Origin: Thiomicrorhabdus sp963677355
GTDB lineage: Bacteria > Pseudomonadota > Gammaproteobacteria > Thiomicrospirales > Thiomicrospiraceae
NCBI GenBank assembly: GCA_963677355.2
Contig: CAXXXQ010000002.1
Location: 1,178,001 to 1,242,000, forward strand
DNA: 64,000 nucleotides
Reading direction: 5' to 3'
Shown: piece after piece, positions 49,852 to 58,941 of the stretch
Position numbering within the stretch: position 1 is the first letter of the stretch
Layout of the letters: every line of letters begins with the position of its first letter
The notes under the pieces: model-generated
Seen by the model: the letters and a program-made list of their open reading frames with translations, nothing else
Told to the model about the DNA's origin: nothing
Databases searched by the model: none
Translations under genes and position numbers: made by a program

Positions 49852-52620
49852 ATGGAAAAGCATTTTGACCCCAATAAAATCGAAACTAAATGGTATCAAA
49901 CCTGGGAATCTCAAGGTTATTTCAAGCCACAATCCCCGGACGCTGACCCTTACAGCATTATGATTCCCCCTCCCAATGTAACGGGTAGCTTACATATGGG
50001 ACATGCTTTCCAAGACACCATCATGGACACTCTAATCCGTTACCACCGCATGAAGGGCCAAGATACACTCTGGCAGCCGGGCACGGATCATGCCGGAATC
50101 GCAACACAAATGGTGGTTGAACGCCAGCTGGCTGCCGAAGGCTTAACCCGTCACGACTTAGGCCGAGATAAGTTCATCGACAAGATTTGGGAATGGAAAG
50201 AAGAATCCGGTGGCACGATTACCAAACAACTTCGACGTATGGGCGCATCACCGGACTGGAGTCGTGAACGCTTTACCATGGATGACGGCCTTTCTGACGC
50301 TGTTAAGGAAGTCTTTGTCCAACTTTATGAAGAAGGCTTGATTTATCGTGGTAAACGCCTAGTCAACTGGGATCCAATTCTACACACGGCCGTTTCCGAC
50401 CTGGAAGTTATTTCAGAAGAGGAACAAGGCAATCTATGGCATATGCGTTATCCGTTGACGGATGGTTCCGGTCATCTAGTCGTCGCCACAACTCGTCCGG
50501 AAACTATGCTGGGGGATCAGGCGGTTGCCGTACATCCTGACGACGAGCGTTATCAACATTTGATTGGTAAAACCATCACCTTGCCTCTTGTCGGCCGTGA
50601 AATTCCGATTATTGCCGACGACTATGTCGATCTGGAATTCGGTACCGGTTGCGTCAAGATTACTCCGGCTCACGACTTCAATGACTATGAGATGGGTAAA
50701 CGCCATAACTTGCCGATGTTGAACATCTTCACCATTGATGCGGCCATCAATGAAGAAGCACCAGAAAAATATCAAGGATTGGATCGTTACGAGGCGCGTA
50801 AACAAATCGTTGCCGACTTGGAAGCGCTCGGGTTAATGGAGGACATTAAACCGCATACCCTCATGGTGCCACGTGGTGACCGTTCCCATGCGGTCATTGA
50901 GCCTTTCCTGACGGATCAATGGTATGTCGCCGTAGAATCACTTGCCAAACCCGCTATTGATGCCGTTAGAAACGGCGACATCGAATTCGTGCCGAAGAAC
51001 TGGGAAAACACCTACTTCGAATGGATGAACAACATTCAAGACTGGTGTATCTCACGTCAGATTTGGTGGGGACACCGCATTCCTGCATGGTATGACAATA
51101 ACGGCAATGTTTATGTCGGACGCAGCGAATCTGAAGTCCGTGAAAATAACAATTTGGATCAGAGCATTGAACTTAAGCAGGATGACGATGTATTGGATAC
51201 TTGGTTTAGTTCCGCTCTGTGGACCTTCTCGACTCTTGGCTGGCCGGAAAAGACACCAGAGTTGGAGAAGTTCCATCCAACCTCTGTCTTGGTCACCGGT
51301 TTTGACATTATTTTCTTCTGGGTAGCTAGAATGATCATGATGGGGCTGAAATTTACCGGTGAAGTTCCATTTAAACAGATCTATGTACACGGTTTGGTTC
51401 GTGACGGTGAAGGTCAAAAAATGTCTAAATCGAAAGGAAACGTATTGGATCCGATCGATTTGATTGACGGTATTGAACTTGAAGATCTAGTTAAAAAACG
51501 TACCTACGGCATGATGCAACCGGAGAAAGCGGCCAAAATCGAAAAAGCGACTCGCAAGCAGTTTGCAGACGGCATCCCGGCATTCGGTACTGATGCAATT
51601 CGCTTCACCTTTGCCTCTTTGGCGTCAACAGGTCGAGATATTCGTTTCGACTTGAACCGTGCGGAAGGTTATCGCAACTTCTGTAACAAGCTTTGGAACG
51701 CTACGCGCTACGTACTGATGAATACCGAAGGGTATGATACCGGCGTAGATGAAAGCTTGGATGTAGAGCTCTCATTGGCTGACCGCTGGATTATTTCCCG
51801 ACTGCAAGAGGTAGAAACGGAAGTTGCCAAACATTTTGAAAGCTACCGCTTTGATCTGGCAGCCAACACCCTTTATGAATTTACCTGGAATGAGTATTGT
51901 GATTGGTACCTTGAATTGGCTAAACCAGTTCTAAATGGTGACAACAGTGATGCCGCCAAACGTGGTACAAGGAAAACATTAGTACGCGTTCTAGAGGCAC
52001 TACTAAGATTACTCCACCCTATTATTCCATTTATTACAGAAGAAGCCTGGCAAGCGGTTGCTCCGCTTGCTGGCATTCAAGCTGAAACCATTATGCTGGA
52101 AGCCTACCCTCAAGCTGATAGCAGTAAAGTCGATAATGAAGCTGTTTCCGAACTAAACTGGGTGAAACAATTCATCATCGGCGTCCGTAAAATTCGTTCC
52201 GAAATGGACATCGCACCGAGCAAAGCACTACCGGTACTACTTTCCGGACTGAATGAGCAAGATAAGCTATGGCTACAAAATAATGAGCTCTATCTGCAAA
52301 GTTTAGCTAAACTGGAAAGCATTTCTGTGCTAGAAAATGAATCAGATGCCCCTGAGTCAGCCGTTGCCTTAGTTGGTGAAATGAAAGTACTGATACCTAT
52401 GGCCGGCCTGATTGACAAAGATGCAGAATTAAGTCGTTTAGATAAAGAAATCACTAAACTCAAAGGTGAAATCAAACGTCTAAGCGGCAAATTAAGCAAT
52501 GACGGTTTTGTCTCAAAAGCACCGGAAGCGGTTGTTGCAAAGGAACGAGAAAAATTGTCCGATTATGAGACAGCTTTACAAAACCTTGAGGCTCAATATG
52601 CAAAAATTGAAAACATGTAA
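49852..52620 (+). CDS. valS: Valyl-tRNA synthetase
   Basis: Class I aminoacyl-tRNA synthetase charging tRNA(Val). 922 residues (E. coli 951). The start ATG 49852 gives MEKHFDPNKIETKWY, the normal N-terminus; an upstream in-frame GTG (49771) lies before the promoter. HIGH-type motif in PPPNVTGSLHMGHAF near residue 40, KMSKS in GQKMSKSKGN near 522, an editing (CP1) domain between them and a C-terminal coiled coil (about 855-920). The last 23 bp overlap the next gene. Confidence 0.97.
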   Translation: MEKHFDPNKIETKWYQTWESQGYFKPQSPDADPYSIMIPPPNVTGSLHMGHAFQDTIMDTLIRYHRMKGQDTLWQPGTDHAGIATQMVVERQLAAEGLTRHDLGRDKFIDKIWEWKEESGGTITKQLRRMGASPDWSRERFTMDDGLSDAVKEVFVQLYEEGLIYRGKRLVNWDPILHTAVSDLEVISEEEQGNLWHMRYPLTDGSGHLVVATTRPETMLGDQAVAVHPDDERYQHLIGKTITLPLVGREIPIIADDYVDLEFGTGCVKITPAHDFNDYEMGKRHNLPMLNIFTIDAAINEEAPEKYQGLDRYEARKQIVADLEALGLMEDIKPHTLMVPRGDRSHAVIEPFLTDQWYVAVESLAKPAIDAVRNGDIEFVPKNWENTYFEWMNNIQDWCISRQIWWGHRIPAWYDNNGNVYVGRSESEVRENNNLDQSIELKQDDDVLDTWFSSALWTFSTLGWPEKTPELEKFHPTSVLVTGFDIIFFWVARMIMMGLKFTGEVPFKQIYVHGLVRDGEGQKMSKSKGNVLDPIDLIDGIELEDLVKKRTYGMMQPEKAAKIEKATRKQFADGIPAFGTDAIRFTFASLASTGRDIRFDLNRAEGYRNFCNKLWNATRYVLMNTEGYDTGVDESLDVELSLADRWIISRLQEVETEVAKHFESYRFDLAANTLYEFTWNEYCDWYLELAKPVLNGDNSDAAKRGTRKTLVRVLEALLRLLHPIIPFITEEAWQAVAPLAGIQAETIMLEAYPQADSSKVDNEAVSELNWVKQFIIGVRKIRSEMDIAPSKALPVLLSGLNEQDKLWLQNNELYLQSLAKLESISVLENESDAPESAVALVGEMKVLIPMAGLIDKDAELSRLDKEITKLKGEIKRLSGKLSNDGFVSKAPEAVVAKEREKLSDYETALQNLEAQYAKIENM

Positions 52621-53323
52621 GACCACTCGAACAACCCCAATAACTGGATTTATCTTAGCGGCATCAATTGGATTCGCAACGGCCGTTGCGCCAGTCTCAG
52701 CGGCTGAAAAAGGATACACCAACTATATCAGCGACTCTCTTGAAGTGCCATTAAGACGAGGTGCTGGCTATAAGTACAAAATCAGCCGAATGCTGAAATC
52801 TGGTGAAGCGGTTAAAATTCTGGAAGTCGCTGATAGTGGCTGGGCTAGAGTTCAGTATGTAAAAGGCAGCAAAACCTATACAGGTTGGCTACCTTCGATT
52901 GTGTTGCAAAACCAGCCGGTTGCCAAGGATCGATTAGCAGTACAAATTGCCAAAACGTCTGAAGTGGAAGAAAAATACAACGCCTTGCAAACAGAGTTAA
53001 GCACGTTAAAAACTCGTTTTGATGAAACTGATAGTGAACTGGCGGAGATCAAACAAGAAAAGTTTGAAATCTCCAAAGAATTGGAAAGATTAAAGTCAAT
53101 CTCCAGTAATGCGGTGCAACTCGACGAGCAAAACCAGGAAATGAAACTGCGTCTCACTCAGCTCGAAAATCAAAATGCCATTATGAAAGAGCAGATTGAC
53201 CAATCTGATGACTCGATCAAACGCCAGTGGTTCCTTACCGGTGGTGGTGTTTTGCTATTAGGCTTGCTACTGGGGCGATTCTTCCGTCCGCCAGGTAAAC
53301 GTAAGAAATGGGGTGAGCTATAA
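52598..53323 (+). CDS. SH3-domain membrane protein of the TIGR04211/YgiM type
   Basis: 241 residues. Signal-like hydrophobic segment (about 15-36, ending VSAAEKG), bacterial SH3 domain (about 40-100, LEVPLRRGAGYKYKISRMLKSG to YTGWLPS), a long coiled coil (about 110-190) and one C-terminal membrane helix (about 210-228) followed by a basic tail. This order is that of YgiM. Function is unknown; a role in wall sensing is often supposed from the SH3 domain. ATG 52598, seven bases after GAGG, overlaps the end of valS; longer in-frame starts lie inside valS and lack such a site. Confidence 0.85.
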   Translation: MQKLKTCKTTRTTPITGFILAASIGFATAVAPVSAAEKGYTNYISDSLEVPLRRGAGYKYKISRMLKSGEAVKILEVADSGWARVQYVKGSKTYTGWLPSIVLQNQPVAKDRLAVQIAKTSEVEEKYNALQTELSTLKTRFDETDSELAEIKQEKFEISKELERLKSISSNAVQLDEQNQEMKLRLTQLENQNAIMKEQIDQSDDSIKRQWFLTGGGVLLLGLLLGRFFRPPGKRKKWGEL

Positions 53324-53333
53324 TCACCTTAAT

Positions 53334-53361
53334 AAAAAAGGCCGCATTTGCGGCCTTTTTT
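53334..53361 (+). terminator. Rho-independent terminator (bidirectional)
   Basis: AAAAAAGGCCGC and GCGGCCTTTTTT with loop ATTT, between the SH3-domain gene and rmuC. Confidence 0.92.
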
Positions 53362-53380
53362 ATTCTCTACTGAAATCAAC

Positions 53381-54856
53381 TTACTCTCTAACTTCAATTT
53401 TATTACCTTCAGCTTCTTCCAGTAAATGCGCAGGAATCTCTTTTTTGGTTTTACCAGCCAGATCTTTGAGCATCTCTGCCTGCCTGATTAAATTACCGTT
53501 ACCATGAATTAATTGATTCCGGGCTTTTTGATATGAGCTATGAGCCGTTTCAAATTGACTGCCTACCTTTTCAAAGGTATCGATAAAGCCAACAAATTTG
53601 TCATGCACTTCTGCTGCACGTTTAATAAGCTTGACCGTGTTTTCACTTTGACGTTCATAGCGCCATAACTGCTCTATCGTTTTAAGAGTGGTAAACAAAG
53701 TCGTAGGCGTGACCACAGCCACCTTCTTCTCGAAAGCATCTTCAAACACCCGGCTGTCAGCTTCTATCGCCATCATGTAAGCGCCTTCTACCGGAATAAA
53801 CATCAAAACAAAGTCTGGAGCATTTAGTTGCTCTAGGTGTTCATAACGTTTTGAAGATAAGGCTTGAATATGTTTTTTCAAACTATTTAAATGCGCTCTT
53901 AACGCAGCTTGCCTTTCAATATCACTTGGCGCATTCAAAGCTTTTTCGTAATCGGATAAAGATACCTTTGAATCAATAACGACATGTTTATTGTCAGGCA
54001 TATTGATGATTACATCCGGTCTTAGACGTCGGCCGCCTTCTTCTGAAAAACTTTTCTCTCTCTCGAATTCGATACCTTCCGTCAAACCTGAGCGTTCCAG
54101 CAATTTTTCGAGAATCAGCTCTCCCCAATTCCCTTGAGTTTTACTATCCCCTTTCAATGCCTGGGTCAGATTGTGTGCTTCTGCGGACATTTGAGAGTTT
54201 AAAACTTGCAATTGTTTAAGCTGCTCCGACAAAGAAGCTCGCCCTTCCAAATCTTCTTTGTGGACTCTTTCTACACGACTTTTAAACTCATTTAACACGC
54301 CTTGCATCGGCTTTAGTGTTGCCTCAAGCGTCGCTTGGCTCGCTTGAGTAAACTGCGATTGCTTTTGTTCAAAAATTTGATTGGCAAGCAACTTGAACTC
54401 ATCCGAAAGCTGCTTCTTGGCATTTTCAAGCAACTCAATCTTCTCATCGGCAGTTTTCTTTTCATGCTCAAGTTGCTTATTAAGCTCTGCGAGTTTTTTC
54501 TCTAATAAGGCGATCTGTTGACGAAACTTATCCAGCTGCTCATCTTTAGTAGAAAGCTGTTGAGTTATAGCACCATATTGACTTTGTAACTGTTCGAACT
54601 GACCCTTGATTGCAGTTAAATCCGAGATTAACTGAGTGGATGAAGCTTGTTTGTCCTCAAGGTCTTTGAGGCTCGTCAGCAACTCTTCATTACGCATATT
54701 AAGGTGTTCATTGCTAGATTTAAGCTGCTCATTTTCTAACAATGATTGCAGCGCACTGAATTTTTCTTTTTTGAGTTGCAGGAAAAGAATTACTAAAAAA
54801 ACCGTACTCACAATTGCAGTCGCAAGTACAGCTAACATCAAATCATTAGGAATCAT
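53381..54856 (-). CDS. rmuC: DNA recombination protein RmuC homologue
   Basis: 491 residues (E. coli 475). N-terminal membrane helix (about 6-27), a long coiled coil (about 30-175) and the RmuC nuclease-like domain (about 215-440), with NWGELILEKLLERSGL and RLRPDVIINMPDNKHVVIDSKVSL, where the D...D/E-x-K pattern resembles restriction-endonuclease-fold active sites. RmuC limits certain recombination at inverted repeats. It begins 4 bp after the mshK-like gene and may be read from the pilus operon. Confidence 0.94.
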   Translation of the reverse strand: MIPNDLMLAVLATAIVSTVFLVILFLQLKKEKFSALQSLLENEQLKSSNEHLNMRNEELLTSLKDLEDKQASSTQLISDLTAIKGQFEQLQSQYGAITQQLSTKDEQLDKFRQQIALLEKKLAELNKQLEHEKKTADEKIELLENAKKQLSDEFKLLANQIFEQKQSQFTQASQATLEATLKPMQGVLNEFKSRVERVHKEDLEGRASLSEQLKQLQVLNSQMSAEAHNLTQALKGDSKTQGNWGELILEKLLERSGLTEGIEFEREKSFSEEGGRRLRPDVIINMPDNKHVVIDSKVSLSDYEKALNAPSDIERQAALRAHLNSLKKHIQALSSKRYEHLEQLNAPDFVLMFIPVEGAYMMAIEADSRVFEDAFEKKVAVVTPTTLFTTLKTIEQLWRYERQSENTVKLIKRAAEVHDKFVGFIDTFEKVGSQFETAHSSYQKARNQLIHGNGNLIRQAEMLKDLAGKTKKEIPAHLLEEAEGNKIEVRE

Positions 54857-54860
54857 TGTG

Positions 54861-55505
54861 TTAAGGTTTTGGTGTGACTGGACTAGCCTCTACAGGAGCA
54901 TCCGGCTTAGCATTTAATATTTGAACTTGCTCTAAACGGCTTTTAACCGCTTTTTGCTCTGTTTTTGGCATAGCCTGCTTACGCGCAGCAGCATCAAGCT
55001 TATAAGTATCAACCAATTTATTTTTTCTTGTCAAAAGCGTTTTACCAACCGGCACGATTTGAGTTTTCCCGTTTACAGTAATTGGAACGCCATTACTATT
55101 GGCTGCATTCTCATCTAACTTGATATGTTTTGATGGCGATTGGTTGTATTTATTATTGACTCTGATCAATGTTGAGCCATCAGGCTTGACGATAACTGCA
55201 GAGATGGCTACCTTGGGCGGAATATAGATACGTTTCTTTTTAGGTTTCCCGTCAGCTTTGGCAATAGGTTTAATCTCTTCTTGTTTTGACGGTGCGGGTG
55301 GATTTAAGTAAGCTTCTCTCTGCTTGTCAATTTTTCGACGCTGCTCCTCAGTCAGAAACAAAGTTTTAAACTGAGGAGTTACCTGATTATTCTGAATGGA
55401 AAATTTATCAATAGCTTCCGAGACCTTATCCCCATCAGCATAGGAATATCCCGATAATAAGCCAATACAAACAGCGACTGTCGAAGTGAGTAATTTTTTA
55501 AACAT
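54861..55505 (-). CDS. MshK-like pilus biogenesis protein
   Basis: 214 residues with signal peptide (1-23, cleavage near SYA-DG). Low complexity basic regions surround a small beta-rich segment, KVAISAVIVKPDGSTLIRVNNKY, then GVPITVNGKTQIVPVGKTLL, which resembles the PilP/MshK periplasmic domain of type IV pilus assembly. Identity rests mainly on position after the mshJ-like gene. The C-terminal region is rich in Lys, Gln, Pro and Ala. Confidence 0.6.
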   Translation of the reverse strand: MFKKLLTSTVAVCIGLLSGYSYADGDKVSEAIDKFSIQNNQVTPQFKTLFLTEEQRRKIDKQREAYLNPPAPSKQEEIKPIAKADGKPKKKRIYIPPKVAISAVIVKPDGSTLIRVNNKYNQSPSKHIKLDENAANSNGVPITVNGKTQIVPVGKTLLTRKNKLVDTYKLDAAARKQAMPKTEQKAVKSRLEQVQILNAKPDAPVEASPVTPKP

Positions 55506-55507
55506 AA

Positions 55508-56173
55508 CTACTTCGCTCCTTTTTTATTATCTTTTTCAGAGATTTCATGAGTATGAAAAATAATCAATGAACAATCAATATCCACATTACCTGAAGTTAA
55601 ATCAAAATTTGCATTAACTTTATAGTCATTATCTTTAATTTCTGAATTGCATCCTTGCACAAGATATAAAGGAGAAATATTCTGACTGATTGTTTCAAAC
55701 ACTCTGACTAGGTCTTCTTCGTGCTGTAGAGACATCTTTAGCTTCAAATCACTATAAAAGAACATTCCGTTCGGCAGTTTGATTTTTGAAAACTGGCCTG
55801 AACTTAGCGGCTTTTCAGGAGAGAATGAAAATGACATTTCAGGAATAACGTATTCATCTTTAATCTTAATCAATGAATCCGTCCAGAAAACCCTATCCTG
55901 CTGTTTAACCAGTCCTTTTTTGACCAACTCTTGGTACTTATCGCCATATTCATAATATAAACGCACTTGCTGCTGAAGGAACTTTACTTGGCTTCGTAGA
56001 GAGTCCAATTTTTGAATTTTCGGGCGTTCTTGTGCCTTTAATTCTTTTTGTATTTCTCCATAGCCATACCAAGCTCCTCCCACTAAAAGAACCAGCAGAA
56101 CAAAAATAATCACCAGCCTCTTATAAAAACGCTGGACGATCGGGTCTCTAACAAAACTATTTAGATTCAACAT
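55508..56173 (-). CDS. MshJ/PilO-like pilus alignment protein
   Basis: 221 residues. Short cytoplasmic start, one membrane helix (about 20-42), a coiled coil (about 45-85) and a periplasmic domain of PilO/MshJ type (EMSFSFSPEKPLSSGQFSKIKL and the Cys-containing VQGCNSEIKD). It would form the inner-membrane alignment platform with the MshI-like protein. Its start overlaps the upstream mshI-like gene by 17 bp; 2 bp separate it from mshK. Confidence 0.75.
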   Translation of the reverse strand: MLNLNSFVRDPIVQRFYKRLVIIFVLLVLLVGGAWYGYGEIQKELKAQERPKIQKLDSLRSQVKFLQQQVRLYYEYGDKYQELVKKGLVKQQDRVFWTDSLIKIKDEYVIPEMSFSFSPEKPLSSGQFSKIKLPNGMFFYSDLKLKMSLQHEEDLVRVFETISQNISPLYLVQGCNSEIKDNDYKVNANFDLTSGNVDIDCSLIIFHTHEISEKDNKKGAK

Positions 56174-57727
56174 CTTTAATTCTCAATGAAACAGTGAAAG
56201 GTAAAGCCTTAACGTCTCCCATATCGGTTTTAATCGTCAACGCTTGATTTAATCTGCGATTTAAAGGTTCTTTCTGAAGCTGAACAATTTCGACTCCTTG
56301 TACTTTGTTCAGTTCGCTGACGAATTTATCTACCCACTTGACCGGATCGTGATAAGTTTCATAAAAAGGAAAAACCCACGCATTTATATCAATTTGATTG
56401 CGTCGACTATCAAAACGGTCTAAAGTCCGCCAATCAATGTCAATTAACTGAATGTTTCTATTGTTTGCTAAAACACCACTTAGAGCATTGATATCAAAAC
56501 TAATCAGGCGGTTGACTTTCAACTTTAAAATGGACTCCGAAAACTCTACCGATGCCTTTATACGTTGCGCATCATCCTGAAGCTGCACCATCTTTTGCAA
56601 TCGCGTTTTTTCATTTTGATGTTGCATAATTTTTTGTTCAAGCAGCTTCTGTTTTTCCCAGCTCATCCATGAATCAATACCTGTAATCAGGACATAATAC
56701 AAACCAAACAAAAATAGAGTGATGTTTACAGCAACAAGTAATGTACGGCCATGAATTAGAGCGTTTATCCGTCTCACAAACGGGTTTTCATAAAACCCTT
56801 TGGGATGATCACTTAAAACAAAGTCCACCACTGCTTGCTGTGAATAACACGGTTTTTCAAGCTGTTTACAGTTTAGGCCGTCTGCGGATACTTTTCTGAA
56901 ATTGGCCGTGCCGACAAAATAATCTTTTTCATCCCATGTAGAACGGATCAACCCCTCTTCCTGACATTCGGCAAGTATGCCATCAAGCATCTCCTGCTCG
57001 CCATCTAAAAACACGAAACCTATCGGACTATTAAAAGGAATAATTTTCTGGTTATATACATAAGCAATGGCTAGCTTAGTTTCCGCTAATAACGCTTTTC
57101 TTATCTCTTCAAGAGAATGATTGGTTTCGTCGATATCAACTAAACGTGTTAACCTTAATTCGCCATGGTAAAAAAAAGTCTGCCTAAAAACATTCGGCGA
57201 CTGGCGGGTAATCATCAAAAAAGGCTTCTGAACATCTTGTCGCCCTAGTTTGAGAGCTGTACGAACTTTCTTGGTAAAATATTCTTGTAATAGAAATGCT
57301 TTAGAATGGATATTTCTCAGAATAACCTGAGCATCTTCCAAGTTTTGTAAAAAACTCGAGACATTATGAGAATCGGAAATGGTAGAAGAGAGCATTAATT
57401 CCTCTTTACGCCCCTCTTCGCTAACATGACTAACACCAGTCCATAAAACTTCTGCCAATAATGTACTGTCGTTTTGTAAACGTTCTTTTCTACGTTTGGC
57501 AATCCCCGATTTTTCCCAAGGCTGTACTTTCGGTGCCCACTCAAATGCAACTCTTCATCGATTAAATCCAAAATCACATCTGCCTCAGCACTTTCATCGA
57601 TTGTAGCTAGGTATGCATCGATTAATTCGACCTCTTTCCACTCAAATGACTCACTAACACACTCATTTGATTCAACAGAGGAATACGCTGTTAAGCCGTG
57701 ATCAGTAATATAAAAAACATACTTCAT
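56157..57727 (-). pseudogene. mshI: MshI-like pilus assembly protein, interrupted by an apparent one-base frameshift
   Basis: Actin-like/PilN-type platform protein. From ATG 57727 the frame reads DLIDEELHL and then continues about 37 codons of unrelated sequence to a stop at 57395. One extra base at about 57543-57546 (CATTTGAG to CATTTTGAG) joins it to the following frame through EWAPKVQPWEKSG, KRRKERLQNDS and LLAEVLWTG into the 433-residue downstream part, which has no good start of its own. The repaired protein has 523 residues: N-terminal actin-like region, membrane helix near 340 and PilN-like periplasmic domain. Either a sequence error or a real inactivating mutation. Confidence 0.75.
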
Positions 57728-57729
57728 AT

Positions 57730-58932
57730 TTATGCTACCTGTGCAATCGTGTCATAAATCGGGCCAAGAACAGCTATCATAACCCAACCTACAATAAAGC
57801 CCATAATGACCGTCAACAAAGGCTCAATGGTAGGTTCAATTTTTTCAATCAACTCTTTAGCTTCTCTATCATAAAAATAGCTGACATTTTGCAAGGCTTT
57901 ATCCATGCCTCCGCTAAGCTCACCTACTTTGATCATTCGTACAGCCATTAAAGGAAATACTTCTGCCTCTTCAAAGGATTCATGAATCGGCTTTCCGTCT
58001 TCGATCAGTTTTACTGCCTTAATAATATTTTCTTCAAGATATTTATTGCCCGCCACCACACTCGACATTCTCAAGCTATCCGGAAAACTTACCCCGGCAC
58101 CATACATAACAGACAATGAATTTGCGATACGGGCCAACTTCAACTTATAAATTACCGGACCAATAATCCACACCTTGAAAGAAAGTTCGTCTGTTTTAAG
58201 TTTAAATTCAGGGGACTGTTTTCTCCACCATTTCATTGCAAAGACTATAACAATCGGAATAATAATAAGCTCTAATATGTAGTTTTGAACAAAGTTAGAA
58301 GTCCAAATCAATGAAGTTGTTGCAAAACCAATTTCCCCGCCCATAGAAGTAATGAAACCAAGCAATTCCGGAACAACAAATAACATCATTAGAATAACAA
58401 CCGCAATGACTACCGTTGCAACAATAGCAGGATAAATCATGACCTTTTTCGCTTTTGAAATTAGCTCATCTTCCCATTTCAACATATTGCCCAAATCTAA
58501 TAAGATATCTTCTAACTTACCGGTTTTCTCACCCACTGAAACCAATGATACATAAACTTCACCGAATTCATTTTCAAAGCCACTTAAAGCTTCGGAAAAT
58601 GTTGAGCCTCCCTCCATTGATTCAGCAATATTAGCAAGCATCTCTTTAACTGCGTCACTTTCAAAACTGTCTTTTAAATCATTAATCACTTCAAGCAACG
58701 CAACCCCTGCACGTAATAACTGCTCCATTTGAAACGTTAAATTAATGACGTCTCTACGAGTAACTTTAGGTTTTGGCAACAGTGAAAAAGTAGAACGCTG
58801 TTCCCTATAACTTAATAAATCAATTTTTGACTTTAACAGCTTTTGTTCAAGCTCTTGTTCATTAGCGGCAGGCAATACTCCTGAAACACGTTTTCCAAAC
58901 TTATTGATACCTGTATAGTTATAGTTTTGCAT
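57730..58932 (-). CDS. mshG: Type IV pilus inner-membrane platform protein MshG
   Basis: T2SF/PilC family; 400 residues with two GspF domains (about 65-190 and 270-390) and three membrane helices (about 165-190, 215-235, 370-395). Family motifs are QMEQLLRAGVALLEVI near residue 68 and GELSGGMDKALQNVSYFYD near 345. It works with the MshE ATPase to extract and assemble pilins. 9 bp after mshE and 2 bp before mshI. Confidence 0.93.
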   Translation of the reverse strand: MQNYNYTGINKFGKRVSGVLPAANEQELEQKLLKSKIDLLSYREQRSTFSLLPKPKVTRRDVINLTFQMEQLLRAGVALLEVINDLKDSFESDAVKEMLANIAESMEGGSTFSEALSGFENEFGEVYVSLVSVGEKTGKLEDILLDLGNMLKWEDELISKAKKVMIYPAIVATVVIAVVILMMLFVVPELLGFITSMGGEIGFATTSLIWTSNFVQNYILELIIIPIVIVFAMKWWRKQSPEFKLKTDELSFKVWIIGPVIYKLKLARIANSLSVMYGAGVSFPDSLRMSSVVAGNKYLEENIIKAVKLIEDGKPIHESFEEAEVFPLMAVRMIKVGELSGGMDKALQNVSYFYDREAKELIEKIEPTIEPLLTVIMGFIVGWVMIAVLGPIYDTIAQVA

Positions 58933-58941
58933 AATCTTTAC

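Noticed and set aside
57535..57550. Programmed frameshift or phase variation in mshI
   Set aside because: The site has only three T in a row and no slippery heptamer or downstream structure that I can see.
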